Part shown: piece after piece, positions 59,895-64,000 of the stretch
Position numbering within the stretch: the stretch's first letter is position 1
How the letters are laid out: each line of letters opens with the position of its first letter
The notes under the pieces: model-generated
Told to the model about the DNA's origin: nothing
Database searches by the model: none
Seen by the model: the letters and a program-made list of their open reading frames with translations, nothing else
Program-made: the position numbers and the translations under genes
DNA from: Dendrocalamus latiflorus
Taxonomy: Eukaryota; Streptophyta; Magnoliopsida; Poales; Poaceae
DNA: 64,000 nt
Assembly (NCBI GenBank): GCA_017311315.1
Contig: CM029650.1
Span: forward strand, 15,544,215 to 15,608,214
Direction of reading: 5' to 3'

Positions 59895-60544
59895 CTACAC
59901 ATATAGGTTCAATTTAATTGAAGATTATGGTGTAGATGACAAGTTCTATGTTTATCGAATATGTATTACATGTGATAAGATTACTGAATTGAAATTGTAT
60001 GTTTTAGATAAACAATCTTTTGTGCCATGTCATGATCACAATAAGATGAGTATAAACAATAATGCTTGTTGTTTAGAAATATTTTATAAGCCTACTTGTT
60101 CATCCTTTGATGTACAATCATGTACAATCATGTACAAGTAACCAGAATAGTGCAGTTGAAGCATGCAAGTCACTTAAAATTTTTGTCCCCATATTTAAAC
60201 AATTTGATCAGGTTTTGACCTTTGATATCTTGTCTATGTCCTTACAAAAGTCGAGGATGACTTTTTTTTGGGAGGGAGAATGATATGAATGCAAGTATTG
60301 CAATACATACATCTTATAGTAACTGTTGTACTAAATGGTATGAACAAAATAATATGAATGACACAATAATTGACTCATACATATACCATATATATGTGTT
60401 ATTCTTTTTGTTTACTACGCCTTTCGATGTGCATAATGAGTTAAACAGGAGAATGTAGATGATAAATATATCTACCAGGCATACACATTGTATTTCTTAT
60501 TTAGTACAATTTCAGGCTATCAAAAGCTGAGGATGGGTTTTTTT
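59895..60544 (+). other. G1 3' internal region, non-coding
   Basis: AT-rich sequence between C2 and the G1 polypurine tract. Includes a short direct repeat TACAATCATG (near 60112-60130). No open frame of note and no recognisable pol. Confidence 0.5.
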
Positions 60545-60558
60545 GAAGAAGGGGAAGA
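60545..60558 (+). other. G1 polypurine tract
   Basis: GAAGAAGGGGAAGA, immediately before the 3' LTR; 14 purines in a row. Confidence 0.88.
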
Positions 60559-62200
60559 TGATGCAGATACAGACACGCTTAATGTTTTTCAATTAAATAT
60601 ATTATTTTACTAGAAGGAATTATTGAGCCGCATTAAATATTATCAGGTGAACTCTAATTTAATTGGGTCTTTAATTATTGTATTTATATGCAGACCCATA
60701 CTCGTTCTGTACAAACCTAAAATGAAGATGCGTTTAGAAGGTCTCGTCGATACTAGTGCATTGTTCATCACTTCATGTGTACAAGATGACGAGGACATCT
60801 CAATTGGACTGATTACACGTGCACGAGCTAAACAAATTAATCAACAGGTGAATTCGCTCTTAATTGAATTTGGTTATAATTTACATGAGAACTAGATATT
60901 ACCTCATTCCAATGTATTGTGCGTTCTCAGGTTTGAATGATACGAAGCTTTTGGAATTGGAGCTATGGAGGAGAAGCTAATAGAGAAGAAATATTTGGAG
61001 TTAAGTAAGAGAAGATGCGTTCAAGTCCTCATTGCCACGTCGAACCGACCACGACAACAATCAAACTCACAAAGATGCCCTAGACATTCAAATGATTTTA
61101 ATTGGTATCAAAAACTACCTTCGGATCAGTCTGATCGACCTCAGATGTTTTTAGGACCGTCCAATCCACATCAGGTGCTCGTAAGACCTTCGAAACATTC
61201 GGACCATTCTGAATAGTTTTGATTGGTCAAACCGTCCGATCAACATTGGACGCTCAGATGCTTCGGAGGCGTTCAGACCACTCCGAACGATCGCACTATC
61301 TGATCTTCCACGGACCACCCAATCACCATGGAAACGTTTGGCCCACTCCAATGAGTCATACCGTCCGATCTTCAACAGACCAGCTGATCACCTTGGAGAT
61401 GTTCGGACCACTTCAAACATTTGTTCATTCTGTGATGTTCGATCGGTTTTGGACGGTCGATAGTAATAGTGATGTTCGGACCGCTCCGAACGTTCGCCCT
61501 TCTGCGTCGTTCGATCAACTTTGGACAGTTGATATTTATGGTAACATTCAAACCAAGCCGAACGATCTTGCCATTGTATTGGCTAGAGATGCTTGCAGCC
61601 GCTCGATTGACTTGGAGGTGTTGGAACAATATGATCTCTGATCATATACTTGGCGTATAAAGGCAATAACTTTCACATACAAGGTCCGATTGAGCTGATC
61701 TTTGATTCGTTGGAAAGCTTATTTTAAGGGCTATGTAATGGATGAGGATTTATCTTCAAAAGTATTATGACTTTTTATTTTTATTTACTTTTATGAGAGT
61801 CTGAGTCTAAAACACTTAGGAGTTGAGTAGGAGACCTTGCAACTTCCCAAGGGTTATATAAGTCTTGTAATACGTAACTTTTTGGCAAACCATGATTGAA
61901 TCTATTATTTTCAAGAGAGAGCTATACACTTATTCTTCCTAGAGTTTGTCATCTGATTGCAACCTAGAGGGGAATTGCACGTTTCTCTACACGTTGTTCT
62001 TGTGATTCCTTGTGTTTCTCAGGAGTTGTGACACATCTGCTTTGTGGTCGGGTAGATGGGATCATGAGCGTGTGGTTGGGTGAATTCTGTTATCACATGT
62101 TGCTGTTTTGATAGTGGTTGGCGCCATTGGTTCGTCAGGTTGCACGGATCCAAGTTATCATTATAAATTCTACGTTGTGAAGATCAGGCACCCCGCATCA
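60559..62200 (+). repeat. G1 3' LTR (1642 bp)
   Basis: TGATGCAGATACAG to CCCCGCATCA, the only complete LTR of G1. TATA-type boxes lie at 61656 (GCGTATAAAGGC) and near 61856 (TTATATAAG). The middle part contains multiple GACCRCTCCGAACG-type repeats, including the palindrome CGAACGTTCG at 61487-61496. Followed by TSD TGATC. Confidence 0.88.
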
Positions 62201-62205
62201 TGATC

Positions 62206-62470
62206 TCTTCTCACCATGACTAAGGTCGCATAGAACAATTATCTTTTTGTATGGACATTGAGTGAGATTTTCTATTTCTTTTGGTAGATTTTATGTCTTT
62301 TGTGGAAAACATGTTCTTTTTAGTACCTTCACTTCATTTCTGGCTCATATGGTCATTTTCAGTCTTTTCAATCCTTTTGTGACAATTTTGAGCTTGTCCT
62401 TCCAAAATTTCCATTTAGTTCTAAAACGACCTTCTACTTGTATTTTTGAGAAATTACCAATATATTTATC
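62206..62470 (+). other. S0 post-pol region, right part
   Basis: T-rich non-coding sequence continuing S0 after G1 and leading to the S0 polypurine tract. No gene seen; a 105-codon open frame here is not conserved in C0 or C1. Confidence 0.55.
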
Positions 62471-62481
62471 AAGGAGGAGAT
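62471..62481 (+). other. S0 polypurine tract
   Basis: AAGGAGGAGAT immediately before the LTR start, the same position and similar sequence as AAGGGGGAGAT in C1. Confidence 0.75.
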
Positions 62482-64000
62482 TGAGAGACCATGAGAGAAT
62501 GCCTATGATGTTATGTGATGAGCTATTGCTAAGTTTGTGGAGTTGGGATTTGAATTTTGTAGAGTTTGCATTTCTTTAGAGGGGAACTGGTCAACTAGCC
62601 AGGGCATGCGTTTAGATCGCTAGGGGCCACCGGTCAGATTGGCCTGGAGGCGCGGTCAGACCGCTAGAGAGGTTGTTGGTTAGATCGGCTAAGGTGAGTG
62701 GTCAGACCGCTGAGCGGTATGAGAAGAGTTTTGTTAGCGGTTGCAATATTCCAGAGGGTTGTTTGCTCTGACTTCAACTTGTAAGACCGCCCTCTAGTTG
62801 GCGGTCAGACCGGCCCTAAAGGATATTTGTTGGATTTTGAGAATTTGGTTTTGGATTGAGTATAATTATGTTTGGTCATTGAATTAATATTGCGTGAAGC
62901 ATGTTTTGACTAATGTGGGTCAAGTTATGAAGAACTTGCATCCAAAAATGATTATGTGGGTCAAGTTGTGAAGAACTTGTATCCAAAAATGATTTCTTTA
63001 TCTTTGGATGTGCATAGAAGTTGAGTCAGCCATGGTCAATGCCAAAGATTGGAGCTATGCTCATGGAGGAGTCGAGGTCCAAAACAGTCAAGAATACTAG
63101 GTGAGATGGTTGAGATCAAGCGTGGCTCTGTTGTCCTCCAAGTGGAGTGGGTGTAATCCTTCCATCCTTAAGTACCAGTGGATTGACTTTGTTCATCACT
63201 CTTGGTGTCTTCTTAATTTGGTTAATTTACTCTTGTTCTTGTTAGTTTTGATTTCTTTTTTTATTTCTTCATCTTGTGGTGTGTCAATGATGTGTAAGTA
63301 ATGGAGATGACTCTTAGAGATCAAATCCAATCCATCTAGACACCAAGTTTTACAGGATTTCGATGTTGCTTGGTTTTGCAAATATTTGACTTTATCTTGT
63401 GGTTTCTTGAGCCTAGGATTTTTTCTTCGAATCTTTTGTGAAAAATTGCTTTCTATGACATATGAAAATTCATCTAGAGCTATCTTGGCTATCGTCTACC
63501 CATGAGCAAATCATACCCTAAGATTATGAAGTTTACCTAGTTTTGATGCAATATTACTTGTCATGGGAAATAGTTGAAACTTTGACCAAGATCCTTGCGA
63601 TCTTTGGTTGAAACAGATTCCTGAGACTAAGCAAGGTGGATGCAAAGTTTTATCTCATTTGATTAAGGACTTTGGGAGTTGCATCTTTCCTGGTTTTGGT
63701 TCGGACTGATTTTCTATTCTGAAAACAGGGAAGTGGTCAGACCGCCCCTTAGCCCGATTCAACTAGCCACCGGTCATACTGCTATGTCAAGCCTATCTGA
63801 CTAGCCGCCGGTCAGACCACCGGTATCTTGCCGGTCGAACCGCACTCTTAGTGTTTGTCAGGGCGGTGAGGAGCTGAAAAATCCCTCACTTGGGTTTTTG
63901 TGATTGTTGCTTTGTTCTTAGCTTCTAATTCTGATCTTCATAGCTTTGTAACTACTGGAGTGAAGAATTTATAAATACTTAGGGAAAATTTCTAAAGCAC
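62482..64000 (+). repeat. S0 3' LTR, cut by the window end
   Basis: Starts TGAGAGACCATGAGAG. Carries at least seven variants of CGGTCAGACCG between 62610 and 63850. The last 70 bases correspond to the end of the C2 LTR (CTTCATAGCTT...GGATACTT...AAGGCACC at 59790-59850), so the LTR should end some tens of bases beyond the window. No gene is supported in it. Confidence 0.72.

Larger units (their letters stand above)
12256..62200 (+). mobile_element. G1: Ty3/Gypsy element, about 50 kb with nested insertions (TSD TGATC)
   Basis: Begins TGATGCGGATACAG at 12256 and ends CCCCGCATCA at 62200 (TGATGC/GCATCA termini), flanked by TGATC at 12251-12255 and 62201-62205. The 5' LTR survives as three blocks separated by C1 and T-A; its last 400 bases or so and the primer site are deleted. 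A decayed gag-like region lies at 36540-37538, and C2 splits the body. A polypurine tract (60545-60558) and a full 3' LTR close it. No protease, reverse transcriptase or integrase of this element was recognised. Confidence 0.82.
2873..64000 (+). mobile_element. S0: ancient Copia (Sirevirus-like) element that hosts all other insertions; runs off the window
   Basis: In order on the + strand: LTR start TGAGAGACCATGA at 2873, a decayed reverse transcriptase/RNase H region (3246-4644), the RNase H tail (10882-10990), a non-coding post-pol region (10991-12255 and 62206-62470), a polypurine tract (62471-62481) and a second LTR starting TGAGAGACCATGA at 62482. The first 100 bases or so of the two LTRs are recognisably related. 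The pieces join correctly if G0 and G1 are removed with one TSD copy each. The 5' half is gone: the LTR passes directly into reverse transcriptase with no primer site, gag, protease or integrase. Confidence 0.72.

Overview
The window is eukaryotic nuclear DNA from a plant, almost certainly a grass. The one host gene has a GC-rich 5' end and nine exons with GT-AG introns. The rest is LTR retrotransposons of grass-type families: Sirevirus-like Copia, Ty3/Gypsy with tRNA-Asp or tRNA-Met primer sites, long-LTR Tekay/Del-like elements and an Angela/RIRE1-like solo LTR. I cannot name the species.

Region 1 (1-2872) holds a DHHC-type protein S-acyltransferase gene on the + strand. Its stop codon lies 267 bp before the first transposon base.

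Region 2 (2873-64000) can be read as one old + strand Copia element, here called S0, enlarged from roughly 10 kb to over 61 kb by nested insertions. Most insertions were delimited by their 5-bp target-site duplications (TSDs). S0 contains G0 (Gypsy remnant, 4645-10876, TSD GATGT) and G1 (Gypsy, 12256-62200, TSD TGATC). G0 contains a rearranged minus-strand Copia piece (C0) and SL1, a solo LTR of the G1 family (9483-10663, TSD GATTC).

The 5' LTR of G1 is split by C1 (Copia, 12708-18962, minus, TSD CAACC) and by T-A, a long solo LTR (19847-35583, TSD TGAGG). T-A is itself split by T-B (21034-31068, TSD CACGC), a complete but non-coding long-LTR element with primer site and polypurine tract. The body of G1 contains a short solo LTR (SL2), a 298-bp MITE with a 9-bp TSD, and C2 (Copia, 38210-59889, TSD TATAC).

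C2 contains solo LTR SL3 in its 5' LTR (TSD GTCTC), Gypsy element G2 in its body, and solo LTR T-D in its 3' LTR. The gag of G2 is split by SL4 (46651-48063, TSD TCTTC). The deepest chain is S0 > G1 > C2 > G2 > SL4.

No retroelement here is fully coding. C2 keeps gag, protease and integrase but lost reverse transcriptase. C1 and C0 keep only reverse transcriptase/RNase H. G2 keeps gag-protease plus a decayed three-exon gene on the opposite strand with its own TATA box. T-B codes for nothing visible but has the most similar LTR pair and looks youngest. All domain and family calls come from reading motifs; no database search was run.
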